Of a DNA stretch of 64,000 bases, positions 23,690 through 33,347 are shown in pieces. The DNA comes from Anaeromyxobacter soli (GTDB lineage: Bacteria > Myxococcota > Myxococcia > Myxococcales > Anaeromyxobacteraceae), in the NCBI RefSeq assembly GCF_022808855.1, contig NZ_JAKZLF010000031.1:1-64000 (forward strand), written 5' to 3'. The translations under genes and the position numbers were made by a program. How positions within the stretch are numbered: the first letter of the stretch is position 1; each line of letters opens with the position of its first letter. The notes below the pieces were generated by a model. That model had not been told where the DNA came from. It was given only the letters and a program-made list of their open reading frames with translations, and did no database searches.

Positions 23690-26488
23690 ATGCTGACCCT
23701 GCTCCTCTCCGCCCACGACGGCGGCACCGCCTGGCGTCACCTGCTCGCCGAAGGCGAGGCGCGCGCCGGGTTCGAGCCGGTCGGCCCGCTCGGCCTCGTG
23801 CGCCGGCTCGGGCGCATCGTCGGAATCCCGGCGGAGATCGCGACCGCGCCAGAGCGGCTCGCCTCGTACGGCCTCCGGCTCGACGCGCACGACGACGGCC
23901 GCTCCCGGTCCTACTCGGCGTCCCGCAAGCAGGATCCGTTCGGCGTCGCCCGCTACCTGCTCGCCCTGCGCGACGCCCTCCGCCTGCTCGGCTGGGACGG
24001 CGGCGCGCTCGACGGGAGCGCGCGGCTCGCCGATCTCGCGGCGCTCGAGCAGCTCGCGCCGCCTCTTCCGGCGGGCCTGCCGGACGTCATCGCGGAGCTG
24101 ACCGCCGGCGTCGTCGCCGACGGCAAGCTCCCTTTCCTGGTCCGAATCGAGCTCTGCGCGTCGCGCCGCGCCTTCCCGCCACTGTTCCGGCGGCTCCTCG
24201 ACGCCCTCGCAGGCGCGGGAGCGACGGTCGTGGACGCCGACGAGGGCGTCGCGCGGGCGCCGGCGGACACCGACCTCGGAACCGTGCAGCGCGCCCTGCT
24301 CGATGGGCGCTCGGAGCGGCCCGCGCTCCAGGGCGACGGCACCTTCCTCCTCCTCGAGGCCGATACGCCGCTCGAGGCCGCCGAGCTGACCGCGGCGCTC
24401 GCCCGGACGCGGGCGCTGCAGCAGGCCACCTTCGTCGTGCCCACCCAGCCCGCCACCCTCGATGCGGCGCTGGCGCGGCAGGGCCTCCCCACGCTCGGCG
24501 TCCCGAGCGCTTCTCACCTGCGGCCGCACCTCCAGGTGCTCCCGCTCCGGCTCGCCCTCGCCTTCACGCCCCAGGATCCCTTCCGTGCCGCCGAGCTGCT
24601 GCTGCTGCCGGGCGGCCCGCTCCCGCGCCACGCCCAGCGCGCGCTGCTCGAGGCGCTCGGCCAGATGCCCGGGGTCGGCTCGCCGGCGTGGCGCCACGCG
24701 GTCGAGAAAGCGGTCGCGGCGGAGATGGCGCGGGCCGCCGCGGAGCGGAAGGACGCGTCCGTGGCGGACGCCGCCGGCGCTGCGCTCCGCGAGCGGATCG
24801 ACGACTGGTTCGGCGGCGAGCTTCACTGCCCGGTCGCCGGCATTCCGGCGCCCGCCGCGGCGGCCCTCTGCTCGAGCGTCGCGGCCTGGGCGGGTGGCCG
24901 CGTGCGGGGCGCGCTCGACCGCGGCAACGCGGAGCCCGGCTCCGACACCGTCGACGACTCTACGCTCTGGAGCCACGCCGCCGCCGTCGCACGGACGCTG
25001 GAGCAGCTCCTCGTGGCCCGCCCGCCCGGCGAACGGCTGTCGCAGCAGTCGCTCATGCAGCTCCACGGACTCGCGGTGGGAAGCGGCTCGGAGGTTGCCG
25101 ACTTCGGTGGCGAGAGCGGTCGGCCGGCGATGGTGCCCCACCCTGCAGGCGTGACCGCGCCCTGCGCCGAAACCGTGTGGTGGGGGTTTGTCCCCGACGC
25201 GGACCTCGGGCCTGCGCCGGACCCGTGGACCGGGGTGGAGCGCGAAACGCTCCGGCGCGCCGGGGTCGCCCTCCCGGATCCGGGCGAGCAGCGCGCGCTC
25301 GAGGCCGAGGGCTGGCGCCGCCCGATCCTCGGCCCGCGCGAGCGCGCGATCCTCGTCCGCTGGCGGCTCGCGGGGGCCGACCTGGCCGGCGCGCACCCGT
25401 TCCTCGACGAACTGTCGTCTCGTGTCGCAGACGGCGCACTGCGCCGGTGCACCGTCGCGTCCGAGCACGTCCTCGCCGGAGCCGGGGACGCGAGCTGGAG
25501 GGCAGCTACCGTCGAGGTCGCCCCGGCGAGCATCATGACGCAGCGCCCGGCCTGGAAGGTCCCGCCTCAGACCCTCGTGCCGACCGGGACGCTGTCGTCC
25601 ACCTCCCTCGAGGCGTTCCTGGGATGCCCTTTCAAGTGGGCGCTCCGGTACCAGGCCCAGCTCAAGCCTGGCGAGGGCGTGAACCTCCCGGACGGCAACC
25701 GGCTCCTCGGCGACTTCGCGCACCGCGTGCTGCAGGACATGCTGTGCGGGGATGAGAAGCTCGACTTCGCCGCGGCGACCGCCGAGGACGCACGCGCCTG
25801 GGCCCGGAAGGCGTTCGACGCGCGGGTGGGGCTCGAGGCGGCCCGGCTCGTCCGGCGCGGTGGCGAGGTCGAGCTCGACCGCGCACGCACCCTCATCGCC
25901 ACGGCCGCCGCGTCGCTCCTCGAGTTCCTGAAGCGCACCGGGTGGAGGCCGGTGGATGCGGAGCGCGAGGTGAACGGCATCTTCGCGGGCCTCCCCGCCT
26001 CCGGCTTCGTCGACCTCGTCGTCGAGAGGGACGGGGTCGAGGCGATCCTGGACCTCAAGCTCTCGGGGCTCCGCTACCGCCAGGAGGAACTCGAGCAAGG
26101 TCAGGCGCTCCAGATTGCGCTCTACGCGTCGCTCCTCGGGAAGCGCGGCAGGAAGCTTCCCGCGGCTGGCTTCTTCGTCCTCGAGGACGGGCAGCTCCTC
26201 ACGACGGACGCGAAGGCCTTCCCGGGCGCGACAATCGTGGATGGCCCGGGGACGGAGGCGACGCTGAAGGGTTCGGAGGAAGGCTTCCGCTACTGGCAGA
26301 AGGTGCTCGCGGCGGGGCTCGTTCCATCGATGCGGGAGGGGCTGGACTGGGCGGCGGCGGTCGGCGCCGCCGCGGGGCCGCCGCCGGCTGAGGACTCGCT
26401 GGCGCGGCGACCTCCGCCGTGCCGCTACTGCGACTACAAGCCAGTGTGCGTGCCGCCCGCGCCGAAGGACGAGGAGGCCACGGCGTGA
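23690..26488 (+). CDS. AddB-like PD-(D/E)xK nuclease with Fe-S cysteines
   Basis: The 932-residue protein resembles AddB/RexB-type subunits. Its C-terminal nuclease domain starts with SSTSLEAFLGCPFKWALRY (Cys near 646), continues with GDFAHRVLQ, GFVDLVVERDG and ILDLKLSG (Asp and Lys near 785) and QIALYASLL, and ends with CRYCDYKPVC (about 911-920). The four Cys are arranged as in AddB and Cas4, where they hold a 4Fe-4S cluster. The N-terminal two thirds look like a degenerate helicase fold; the usual Walker A at the N-terminus is replaced by LLLSAHDGGTAW, so it is probably not an active motor. It overlaps the following AddA-like gene by 4 nt. Together they should resect DNA ends for recombination or degrade foreign DNA. 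Confidence 0.85.
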   Translation: MLTLLLSAHDGGTAWRHLLAEGEARAGFEPVGPLGLVRRLGRIVGIPAEIATAPERLASYGLRLDAHDDGRSRSYSASRKQDPFGVARYLLALRDALRLLGWDGGALDGSARLADLAALEQLAPPLPAGLPDVIAELTAGVVADGKLPFLVRIELCASRRAFPPLFRRLLDALAGAGATVVDADEGVARAPADTDLGTVQRALLDGRSERPALQGDGTFLLLEADTPLEAAELTAALARTRALQQATFVVPTQPATLDAALARQGLPTLGVPSASHLRPHLQVLPLRLALAFTPQDPFRAAELLLLPGGPLPRHAQRALLEALGQMPGVGSPAWRHAVEKAVAAEMARAAAERKDASVADAAGAALRERIDDWFGGELHCPVAGIPAPAAAALCSSVAAWAGGRVRGALDRGNAEPGSDTVDDSTLWSHAAAVARTLEQLLVARPPGERLSQQSLMQLHGLAVGSGSEVADFGGESGRPAMVPHPAGVTAPCAETVWWGFVPDADLGPAPDPWTGVERETLRRAGVALPDPGEQRALEAEGWRRPILGPRERAILVRWRLAGADLAGAHPFLDELSSRVADGALRRCTVASEHVLAGAGDASWRAATVEVAPASIMTQRPAWKVPPQTLVPTGTLSSTSLEAFLGCPFKWALRYQAQLKPGEGVNLPDGNRLLGDFAHRVLQDMLCGDEKLDFAAATAEDARAWARKAFDARVGLEAARLVRRGGEVELDRARTLIATAAASLLEFLKRTGWRPVDAEREVNGIFAGLPASGFVDLVVERDGVEAILDLKLSGLRYRQEELEQGQALQIALYASLLGKRGRKLPAAGFFVLEDGQLLTTDAKAFPGATIVDGPGTEATLKGSEEGFRYWQKVLAAGLVPSMREGLDWAAAVGAAAGPPPAEDSLARRPPPCRYCDYKPVCVPPAPKDEEATA

Positions 26489-29400
26489 AGATCGACGTCA
26501 TCAGCGCGAGCGCCGGGACGGGGAAGACCCACCGCCTGACCGGCGATCTCACCAAGGCGCTCCTCGACGGAACGGCTCGCCCCGAGGGCGTCGTCGCCAT
26601 CACCTACACCGTGAAGGCCGCGAGCGAGCTGGAGAGCCGGATCCGCGAGTCGCTGCTGAAAGCCGGGCGACCCGAGCTCGCCGCTCGAATCCGCGACGGC
26701 TACATCGGGACGATCCACTCGGTCTGCCAGCGGCTTCTGCGCGAGTTCGCCCTCGAGGCGGGCCTCTCTCCCTGGCTCGAGCCGATCCCGGAGCCCGAGC
26801 GGCAGCGGCTGTTCGACGTCGCACTGGCGTCCGTGCTCGCCGGACGGGAGGGCGCGCTCAACGAGCTCGCGCGGCGGCTCGAGATGGAGGATTGGAAGGA
26901 GATCCTCCTGAAGATCGTGGACGCGGCCCGCGCGAACGGCATGGATCGGGCGGCCCTGGAGCGCTCGGCGGCGGCGAGTCGCGCGGGCCTCGAGGCGCTG
27001 CTCGGGAAGCCCACCCTCGATGGCGCGATATATCTCGAGAAGCTGAATCGGACGCTGCCGCCGCTCCACGCGAAGCTCGAGGAGCTCGCCCGCGAGACGG
27101 GCGAGGCGGAGTCGAAGAAGCGCGCCGCCGCCGCTCGACGGCTGGTCGCCGACCTCGATCGCGGCCTCATGCCTCCATGGAAGAGCCAATTCCAGCTCGC
27201 GCAGCAGGTGGACAAGAAGAAGCTCCGGACCTGGTCCGGCGAGTACGTCGACCTCGCGTACGAGCACCACGCCAGCGCCGGGTTCCACGACGATGTCCTC
27301 GAGATGCAGGCCCAGCTCTTCGCGCTCGCGGGGGAGACGCTGGGGACGTTCGTCTCCGAGAAGGCCGCCGCGGGCGTCGTGGACTTCGGGGACATGCTCG
27401 CGCGCGCCCGAGAGGTGCTGGAGCGGCCAGCGGTCCTGGAGGCGCTTCGTGACCGCCTCGACCTCGTCCTCGTGGACGAGTTCCAGGACACGTCTCCACT
27501 CCAGCTCGCCGTCGTGAGCGCCCTCGCCGGGCTCGCTCGCCGGTCGATCTGGGTCGGCGACCGGAAGCAGGCGATCTTCGCGTTCCAGGGTACCGACCCC
27601 GAGCTGATGACCGCGGCGACCGAGGCGGCCCTCGGCGGCCGCACGCCCGACATCCTCGCGTCGTCGTGGCGCTCGCGCCCCGACCTCGTCGCGATGACCT
27701 CGGAGCTGTTCGCCCGCGCCCTCGCGCCCCACGGGTTTCCCGACGACCAGGTCCGGATCGTCGCCGCGAAGCCCGACCATCCGAAGCTCCGCGAGCAGGG
27801 CTCGTTCGAGTGCTGGCGCTGGACGCCCGAGAAGGTCGAGCGGAACGGGAAGAACGTGAAGGCGTCCGAGCCGGACGCCCTCGGCGCCGGGGTGGCCGAC
27901 CTCCTGGCCAGCCCGCCGCTCGTCCGCGAGCGCGGGACCGCCGAGGTGGAGGCGGTCCGCCCGGCGTCGTACCGCGACGTCGCGATCCTCGCCCGCTCGA
28001 ACCTCCGGTGCCAGCAGATCGCCGCCGCGCTCCGTGCCCGCGGCATTCCGGCCAAGGTTTCGCTCGCGGGCGTGACGCTCACCCCCGAGGGCGTCCTCGC
28101 CCGCGCGGCACTCGCGCTCCTCGCGGATCCGCGCGACGGCGTCGCCGCGCTCCAGGTCGCCTGGCTGGGCGGCGCCGCGTCGTCCGACCCGGACGGCTGG
28201 CTCTCGCGCCGGCTCCTCGAGATCGCGAGCTGGCGCGCCGCCGTCGACACCGCCGAGAGGAAGGGGGAGCGCCGGCCCCCGGCGCCCCTCGCCTTCGAGG
28301 ACGACGATCGCGTCGCGGGGCTGCGCAATGCAGTCGCCGCCGCCGAGCGGCTCTCGCCCGCGCAGGCCCTGGACCTCGCGCTCCGCACTGCGGGCGTCGC
28401 CGAGCTCGTCCGCTCCTGGCCCGAGCCGGCCCAGCGTGTCGCGAACCTCGAGGCGCTCCGCGCCGAGGCCGCCGCGTACGAGCAGCTGTGTGAGGCGCAG
28501 CGCAGCGCGGCGACCATGCTCGGCCTCGTTGCCCACCTCGCGGCGCTCGACGCCGAAGACGACGCAGGCAAGCAGGCCGCGGCGAGCTCCGAGGACGCCG
28601 TCACCGTCCTCACCTGGCACAAGGCGAAGGGGCTCGAGTGGCCCGTCGTGGTGCTGTCGCACCTCGACTTCAGCCGGGAGCGCGGCGTGTTCGAGGTCGC
28701 CGTCGAGCCCGCGCCGCGGTTCGACTTCGCGCGCCCGCTCGAGGGCCGCTGGGTCCGGTACTGGCCCTGGCCGTACGGAAAGATGAGCAAGGGGCTCGCG
28801 CTGCTCGACCGCGCCCTCCAGACCGCTGAGGCGAGACGCGCGACTGAGGCGGACCGGCGCGAGCGGCTGCGGCTCCTCTACGTCGGCTTCACGCGGCCGC
28901 GCGACCTGCTCGTCCTCGTGGCACGTTGCACCGAAAAGAGCGGTCCGGCCACGGCGTCGCTCGACCTGCTCGTCGGCGCGAACGGCGAGCCGCTCCTCGC
29001 GACGCCGTTCGAGCATCCGGCGGACGCCGCGAAGATCGCCGTCGGTCAGCAGGAGTGGTGCTGCCGCTTGCGAACGCCATCGGGCCTGCCGCCCGCCACG
29101 CCCGCGCCTGCGCGCAGCGCCGTCAGGTGGTACGCGCCGGCGCCGCGCGCGGAGCGCCCCCGCGAGCGGCTCAATCCGTCCGCGGAGCCACTCGCGGGGA
29201 CGCCGCGCGTGATCCAGGTGGAGCGGCTCGGGAGCCGGCACGCCCTCGCCGCGTCCCCGGAGCAGGCGGGCCCGACGGGCGACGCGATCCACGCGTTCCT
29301 CGCCGCCGACCAGGGCGGAACGCAGGAGGCGCGCCGCACGATGGCGACGCGCATCGTGAAGGCGTTCCGGGTGGTCGGGGCCGTCGCGCCCGATACGCTC

Positions 29401-29739
29401 CTCGCCGCCTCGGACGCCCTCCGCACCTGGCTCGACGCGCGCTACCCGGGTGCCTCCTGGTACCGCGAGTGGCCCGTCCGCGCCCGGCTCGGCGGTGGCA
29501 CGCCGCGCCTCGTCGTCGGGGACGTGGACCTGTTCCTCGAGCTGCCCGATGGATTCGTGCTGGTGGACCACAAGTCGTTCCCCGGGAACGAGCGGGAGCG
29601 GGACCGGAGGCTCGTGGAGGAGTACGCGCCGCAGCTCGGCTGGTACGCGCGCGTGCTCGCGGACGCGCTGAAGAAGCCGTTGAAGGCGGCGTTCGTCCAT
29701 CTCCCTATTCGCGGAGAGATGGCGCAGCTAGCGCTGTAG
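26485..29739 (+). CDS. AddA-like UvrD helicase-nuclease
   Basis: The 1084-residue protein is a superfamily 1 helicase with Walker A SASAGTGKTHRLT (8-20), motif II VDEFQDTSPLQ (about 330), GDRKQAIFAFQG, the TWHKAKGLEW box and LLYVGFTRPRD, followed by a C-terminal PD-(D/E)xK nuclease (GDVDLFLEL and LVDHKSFPG, about 1012-1033). The start is a GTG at 26485 overlapping the TGA of the AddB-like gene, with a strong GAGGAGG. AddAB/RecBCD complexes process double-strand breaks and also destroy phage DNA. Whether this is the cell's main end-resection enzyme or a second copy cannot be told from this window; its position next to the accessory island keeps both possible. Confidence 0.9.
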   Translation: MKIDVISASAGTGKTHRLTGDLTKALLDGTARPEGVVAITYTVKAASELESRIRESLLKAGRPELAARIRDGYIGTIHSVCQRLLREFALEAGLSPWLEPIPEPERQRLFDVALASVLAGREGALNELARRLEMEDWKEILLKIVDAARANGMDRAALERSAAASRAGLEALLGKPTLDGAIYLEKLNRTLPPLHAKLEELARETGEAESKKRAAAARRLVADLDRGLMPPWKSQFQLAQQVDKKKLRTWSGEYVDLAYEHHASAGFHDDVLEMQAQLFALAGETLGTFVSEKAAAGVVDFGDMLARAREVLERPAVLEALRDRLDLVLVDEFQDTSPLQLAVVSALAGLARRSIWVGDRKQAIFAFQGTDPELMTAATEAALGGRTPDILASSWRSRPDLVAMTSELFARALAPHGFPDDQVRIVAAKPDHPKLREQGSFECWRWTPEKVERNGKNVKASEPDALGAGVADLLASPPLVRERGTAEVEAVRPASYRDVAILARSNLRCQQIAAALRARGIPAKVSLAGVTLTPEGVLARAALALLADPRDGVAALQVAWLGGAASSDPDGWLSRRLLEIASWRAAVDTAERKGERRPPAPLAFEDDDRVAGLRNAVAAAERLSPAQALDLALRTAGVAELVRSWPEPAQRVANLEALRAEAAAYEQLCEAQRSAATMLGLVAHLAALDAEDDAGKQAAASSEDAVTVLTWHKAKGLEWPVVVLSHLDFSRERGVFEVAVEPAPRFDFARPLEGRWVRYWPWPYGKMSKGLALLDRALQTAEARRATEADRRERLRLLYVGFTRPRDLLVLVARCTEKSGPATASLDLLVGANGEPLLATPFEHPADAAKIAVGQQEWCCRLRTPSGLPPATPAPARSAVRWYAPAPRAERPRERLNPSAEPLAGTPRVIQVERLGSRHALAASPEQAGPTGDAIHAFLAADQGGTQEARRTMATRIVKAFRVVGAVAPDTLLAASDALRTWLDARYPGASWYREWPVRARLGGGTPRLVVGDVDLFLELPDGFVLVDHKSFPGNERERDRRLVEEYAPQLGWYARVLADALKKPLKAAFVHLPIRGEMAQLAL

Positions 29740-29784
29740 CCGCTCGCCCACGGCGTGCAGCGTGAGCCGGGCGCAGGCGGCGCG

Positions 29785-30555
29785 TCAGATCACCGCGCGT
29801 CGCCGCGCGCGGTGGGCCCAGCTCGCGTGGGCGTCGGTCCACGCCGCCGAGGACGATCCGAGCGCCCCTCCCTGCCTCGGATGGCATAGCTTCAGGACGG
29901 TCATCCGCTTTCCGAAGACCTCGAGCTCCTCCGGCTCGCCGTATGCCTCGCGCGAGAGCTTCCGAGCACGCGCCCCGAACAGAGCTGGCAGGGGCTCGTT
30001 TCCCAGCGTGATGACGAGCGAGGCTCCGCTCCGCTCCAGCTCGTCTCGGAGCCGCTGGATACGATCCGCCTCCGGGACCACCTTGAGGGGACGCTCCGGC
30101 AAGAGGGCGGGCTTCATGCTGGGCCGCACCTTGCAACGGAGCGTCTCGTACCGCTTCAACGCCGCCGCGTTCCCCGGCGACAGGTAATAGCGGTCGTGAA
30201 GATCGGTGATCCAGCAGTCTCGAAGCTGCAGCCCGAGGGGCGCGAGGTACTTCTCCCGTAGAGTTTCGCCGGAGGGACCGTTGAACTTCCGAGCGGCGGG
30301 CTCGAGCCGTCCCATCCCGTCCGGCACGCGGATCTTTGAGATGATATCTGCGGCGTCGCTCCCGTCCCAGAACGAGTACGGCTCGCTCGCGACCGCGAGA
30401 GCCTTGCACGCCTCCTTCCCGTCGGGACCGATCCACCTCGCGTGCACAGCGCTCGCGTAGACGCCCAGAACGAACGCCTTCGCGTTCCGGGCTTCCTGCG
30501 GTGGAGTGACCTCGAGCGGCTGGCCGAACGGAAAGCGGTAGTCGAGCTTGGGCAC
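29785..30555 (-). CDS. possible uracil-DNA-glycosylase-superfamily protein
   Basis: The 256-residue protein has features of the UDG fold: an N-terminal AFVLGVYASAVHARW strand-loop where a motif 1 would lie, SLVITLGNEPLPALFG in the middle and VLKLCHPRQGG near the C-terminus where the His-containing leucine loop would be. The catalytic Asp/Asn is not obvious, so it may have another activity. It converges with the AddA-like gene, 45 nt away. The ATG at 30555 has AGGAGGGCAACGTG-type sequence upstream. Confidence in the fold is moderate and in the function low. Confidence 0.45.
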   Translation of the reverse strand: MPKLDYRFPFGQPLEVTPPQEARNAKAFVLGVYASAVHARWIGPDGKEACKALAVASEPYSFWDGSDAADIISKIRVPDGMGRLEPAARKFNGPSGETLREKYLAPLGLQLRDCWITDLHDRYYLSPGNAAALKRYETLRCKVRPSMKPALLPERPLKVVPEADRIQRLRDELERSGASLVITLGNEPLPALFGARARKLSREAYGEPEELEVFGKRMTVLKLCHPRQGGALGSSSAAWTDAHASWAHRARRRAVI

Positions 30556-30689
30556 GTTGCCCTCCTGTGCGCCTACGATACTCGCGGGGGGCGCTGCCCC
30601 GGTAAGCCGTGTTCGCGGGACACCGGCGCCCGGCGCGCCGCCCCCCGCGACGCGCCGGGCTCCAGTCCCCCCACCCGCCCCGCCTCATC

Positions 30690-32105
30690 TCACCAGCGCC
30701 TCGACCGCCTCCGCGCGAGTCCGCGCCCCTGGCTCGCCTTCGGGCTGCGCACCGGCGTTTCGCGCCTGGCGCCGAACGAGTCCGCCATCCGGTCCTGCGC
30801 CGCGGTCGTCTTCCCCTGGCCCATCGAGCGCAGGTCGTCGAACGCCTCTCCCTGAAAGAGCGTCGTCACGTTCCGCGTCCCGCCCTTCCGGATGCTGGCG
30901 CGGTACGCGCGGCTGCCGTGGAAGGCGCCGACGTCGCCGACCCGGTCCGCAACCTTTCCGGCTGCGGCCGCGACCGCGCCGTGGCCGCGCGAGGCCACCG
31001 CCTCCTGGAACAGGACCATCACCTGGTGCGCCTGCGCGAACTCCCCGTGTCGCGCAGCCTCCTCCGCCTCGATCTGCGCCCGGACGAGCTGCGCGATCGC
31101 GACCACCTCGTCCACGCTCGTGGTCGGAGCGGACTGCGCGTCGGCCGGAACGACGAACCGCACGTTGGCGTGCGCGATGGAGCGCTCCCTCACCACGCGG
31201 CCGGCGTCGAGCCGCTCCAACGCGACTTCCACGTCGGCCACGGCGACCGGTGCGTCGATCGCGACGGCCCGCGGCGCGAGCCGCACGCCGAGCACGAGGT
31301 TCCGAACCTCGTCCGCAAGCAGGTCCGGGACGCGGAGCACGACGCTCCCGCCCTCCTCGCGCGCGTCCACGTCGCTCACCACGTCCGTGAGCGCGACGCC
31401 ATCGGCCGGCGTCACGCGCACCTCGATCGCCTGCGCGTAGGTCGAGAGGAGCCCGCCGAGCTCGCGCGCGAAGGCGGTGAGCGCGTCCTCCGGGCCCTGA
31501 ACGTAGGCGTAGTTCCCCTTCCCCTTCGTCGACAGGTCGCGGAGCAGCTCCTGGTCGGCGTCGTCGCCATAGCCGAACGCCGACAGCGTCGCGCTGCCGA
31601 GGTTCTCCTCGAGGAGCCGCATGAGCGCCTCGTGCGACTTCGCCGGCCCCTCGTTCGCGAGCCCATCCGTGAAGAGGATGACGCGGACGAGCATTCCCTC
31701 GGGCAGCTTCGTCACCCGGGCGTGGTCGAGCCCGCCGAGCATTCCGCCGCCCAGGTTCGTGTTGTGGCGCGGCGCGAGACGGCCGACGAGCGCCTTCAGC
31801 TCGTCCTTGTGCGCCTGGGTCATCTCGGCGGGCGGGGCGAGCGTCTCGACCTCGGTCGAGAACACCACCACCCCGCAGAAGTCGCCGGGCGCGAGGTGGT
31901 CCACGAGCTTCATGATCGACTGCTTCGCGAAGTGGAGCTTCTCGCCGGCCATGGACCCGGAGACGTCGAGGACCGGGATCACGCAGACCGGCGGACGGGG
32001 TGCCGCCGCGTCGAGGTGCGGCGCGGCGAGGGAGACGACGAGGTGGACGTCCTTCGCCTCGTCGAAGCGGACCTTCTCGTACGTGAGGTGGGCGGTGGTC
32101 TTCAT
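30690..32105 (-). CDS. VWA-domain protein, cytosolic
   Basis: The 471-residue protein has a VWA domain near the N-terminus with DVSGSM (Asp47, Ser49, Ser51), a Thr in RHNTNLGGG and FTDGLANEG, giving a complete metal-ion site. The following beta-rich part (about 220-330) resembles the domain found after VWA in inter-alpha-trypsin-inhibitor-like bacterial proteins, and the C-terminus is helical and basic. No signal peptide is visible. I chose the ATG at 32105 (MKTTAHLTYEKV) because the frame upstream is Arg/Ser-rich noise. It is divergent from the TPR gene at 32221. Confidence 0.8.
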   Translation of the reverse strand: MKTTAHLTYEKVRFDEAKDVHLVVSLAAPHLDAAAPRPPVCVIPVLDVSGSMAGEKLHFAKQSIMKLVDHLAPGDFCGVVVFSTEVETLAPPAEMTQAHKDELKALVGRLAPRHNTNLGGGMLGGLDHARVTKLPEGMLVRVILFTDGLANEGPAKSHEALMRLLEENLGSATLSAFGYGDDADQELLRDLSTKGKGNYAYVQGPEDALTAFARELGGLLSTYAQAIEVRVTPADGVALTDVVSDVDAREEGGSVVLRVPDLLADEVRNLVLGVRLAPRAVAIDAPVAVADVEVALERLDAGRVVRERSIAHANVRFVVPADAQSAPTTSVDEVVAIAQLVRAQIEAEEAARHGEFAQAHQVMVLFQEAVASRGHGAVAAAAGKVADRVGDVGAFHGSRAYRASIRKGGTRNVTTLFQGEAFDDLRSMGQGKTTAAQDRMADSFGARRETPVRSPKASQGRGLARRRSRRW

Positions 32106-32220
32106 GCCCAGCGACGTTAGGAGGCGGACGGACACGCACGGTCCGCCCTCTCCGGATCGGCTGCCCCGCGCGTCGAACATGTCCGTCCCTCCGGCAGGAT
32201 TTCGCCTGGGAGGACGACGA

Positions 32221-32847
32221 ATGAGGACCTTTCCTGACCTGAGGATCCGGGACGCGGTGTGGGACAGCCAGCGCGCTGGGCGGCTTCTCGACGATCAACA
32301 ATGGGCGGACGCGCGGGAGGCATTCACGGCGCTGCGGGCGCGGACGGCGAACCTCGGCGTCCGCTCGTCTTACCTGGCCTGGGGGCTCGCGGTGGCGCTG
32401 GACAACCTGGGTGAGGCCGAGACGGCGTTCGAGGCGGCCTGCGAAGCGGTGAAGGGCGACCCGATGAACCCGGCGTGCCAGCACTCCTTCGACGTCATCG
32501 CGAACCGGCTGCGGGCTGCCCTCGCCGACCCGGCGCGCACGCCCGACGATCCCTCCACGCCACGCCTCTACGCGCTGCTCCAGGACGCCGGCGAGGCCGA
32601 CGTGCCGTCGCATCTGGCCATGGCGAGCCACCTCGCGCACGCCGGCAAGGCGGCGGAGGCGATGACGCTGCTCGACGCTGTCACGCTGCTCTCGCCCGTC
32701 TCGCGCGACGCGTGGCTCCACAAGGCCTCGCTCGCGCGGACCATGGGCAACGCGATGCTCGCCGCCACGTGCGAGGCGCAGGCCGCCGCGATCGCGTCGT
32801 CCGGCGTGCCGTTCGCAATTGCCCCTCCGCGGGGCGCGGCGTGCTGA
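32221..32847 (+). CDS. TPR-like protein, paralogue of 59633-60244
   Basis: A 208-residue helical repeat protein. The stretch PSTPRLYALLQDAGEADVPSH, then KAAEAMTLLDAVTLLSP and AWLHKASLARTMGN, is nearly the same as in the protein at 59633-60244; the N-terminal halves are more diverged. It has a strong GGGAGGAC 5 nt before the ATG. It precedes a YbjN-like gene and two WYL regulators on the same strand. Function unknown; TPR-like proteins mediate protein contacts. Confidence 0.75.
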   Translation: MRTFPDLRIRDAVWDSQRAGRLLDDQQWADAREAFTALRARTANLGVRSSYLAWGLAVALDNLGEAETAFEAACEAVKGDPMNPACQHSFDVIANRLRAALADPARTPDDPSTPRLYALLQDAGEADVPSHLAMASHLAHAGKAAEAMTLLDAVTLLSPVSRDAWLHKASLARTMGNAMLAATCEAQAAAIASSGVPFAIAPPRGAAC

Positions 32848-32909
32848 TCGGCGCTGCGGAGATGTCCGTCGCGCATGGATGATTCCTTCGTCTCGAATCG
32901 GGGGAATTC

Positions 32910-33344
32910 ATGGCCAGGAAATCGATGGTGAAGCCGGTTGCGAAGCACTACCTCGATCTGCTCGCCGAGGAGGGCTACCGACCGAAGGCGGTCCGGACTG
33001 AGAACAACCAATCGGTCATCAGGTTCAAGTCGGAGGGCACCGGCTTCCTCCTCTTCGTGGACGAGGACGACGAGACGTTCTTCCACCTCGCGTTCGGCTA
33101 CGACCTCGGAGATGGCGTCGCCGACATGGCGGGCGCGATGAGCCGCGCGAACGACCTCAACGCGGACTACAAGGCCGTGAAGGTCACGGTCCATCCGGCG
33201 GAGCGCAGCGTCCACTTCCACGTGGAGGCGTTCCTCGAGAGGCTCCCGACGCTGCCCGTCATCCAGCGCTCCATCGGCGCGCTCCTGAACGCCGCACGCG
33301 CGTACTCCGAGCCGGCCCGCTCGGCGGACCAGCTGGACGCGTGA
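32910..33344 (+). CDS. YbjN-like domain protein
   Basis: A 144-residue protein with the YbjN pattern: an N-terminal helix (KHYLDLLAEEGYRP), a strand pair with IRFKSEGTGFLLFVDEDDE, a LAFGYDLGDG turn, then NADYKAVKVTVHP and a final long helix. YbjN-type domains share the fold of type III secretion chaperones and bind partner proteins. The ATG at 32910 follows GGGGGAATTC. It ends 3 nt before the WYL gene, which suggests one transcript. Confidence 0.65.
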   Translation: MARKSMVKPVAKHYLDLLAEEGYRPKAVRTENNQSVIRFKSEGTGFLLFVDEDDETFFHLAFGYDLGDGVADMAGAMSRANDLNADYKAVKVTVHPAERSVHFHVEAFLERLPTLPVIQRSIGALLNAARAYSEPARSADQLDA

Positions 33345-33347
33345 CCC

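Noticed and set aside
23263..23727. 154-residue minus-strand protein
   Set aside because: It starts inside the AddB-like gene, has no ribosome site and no recognisable domain.
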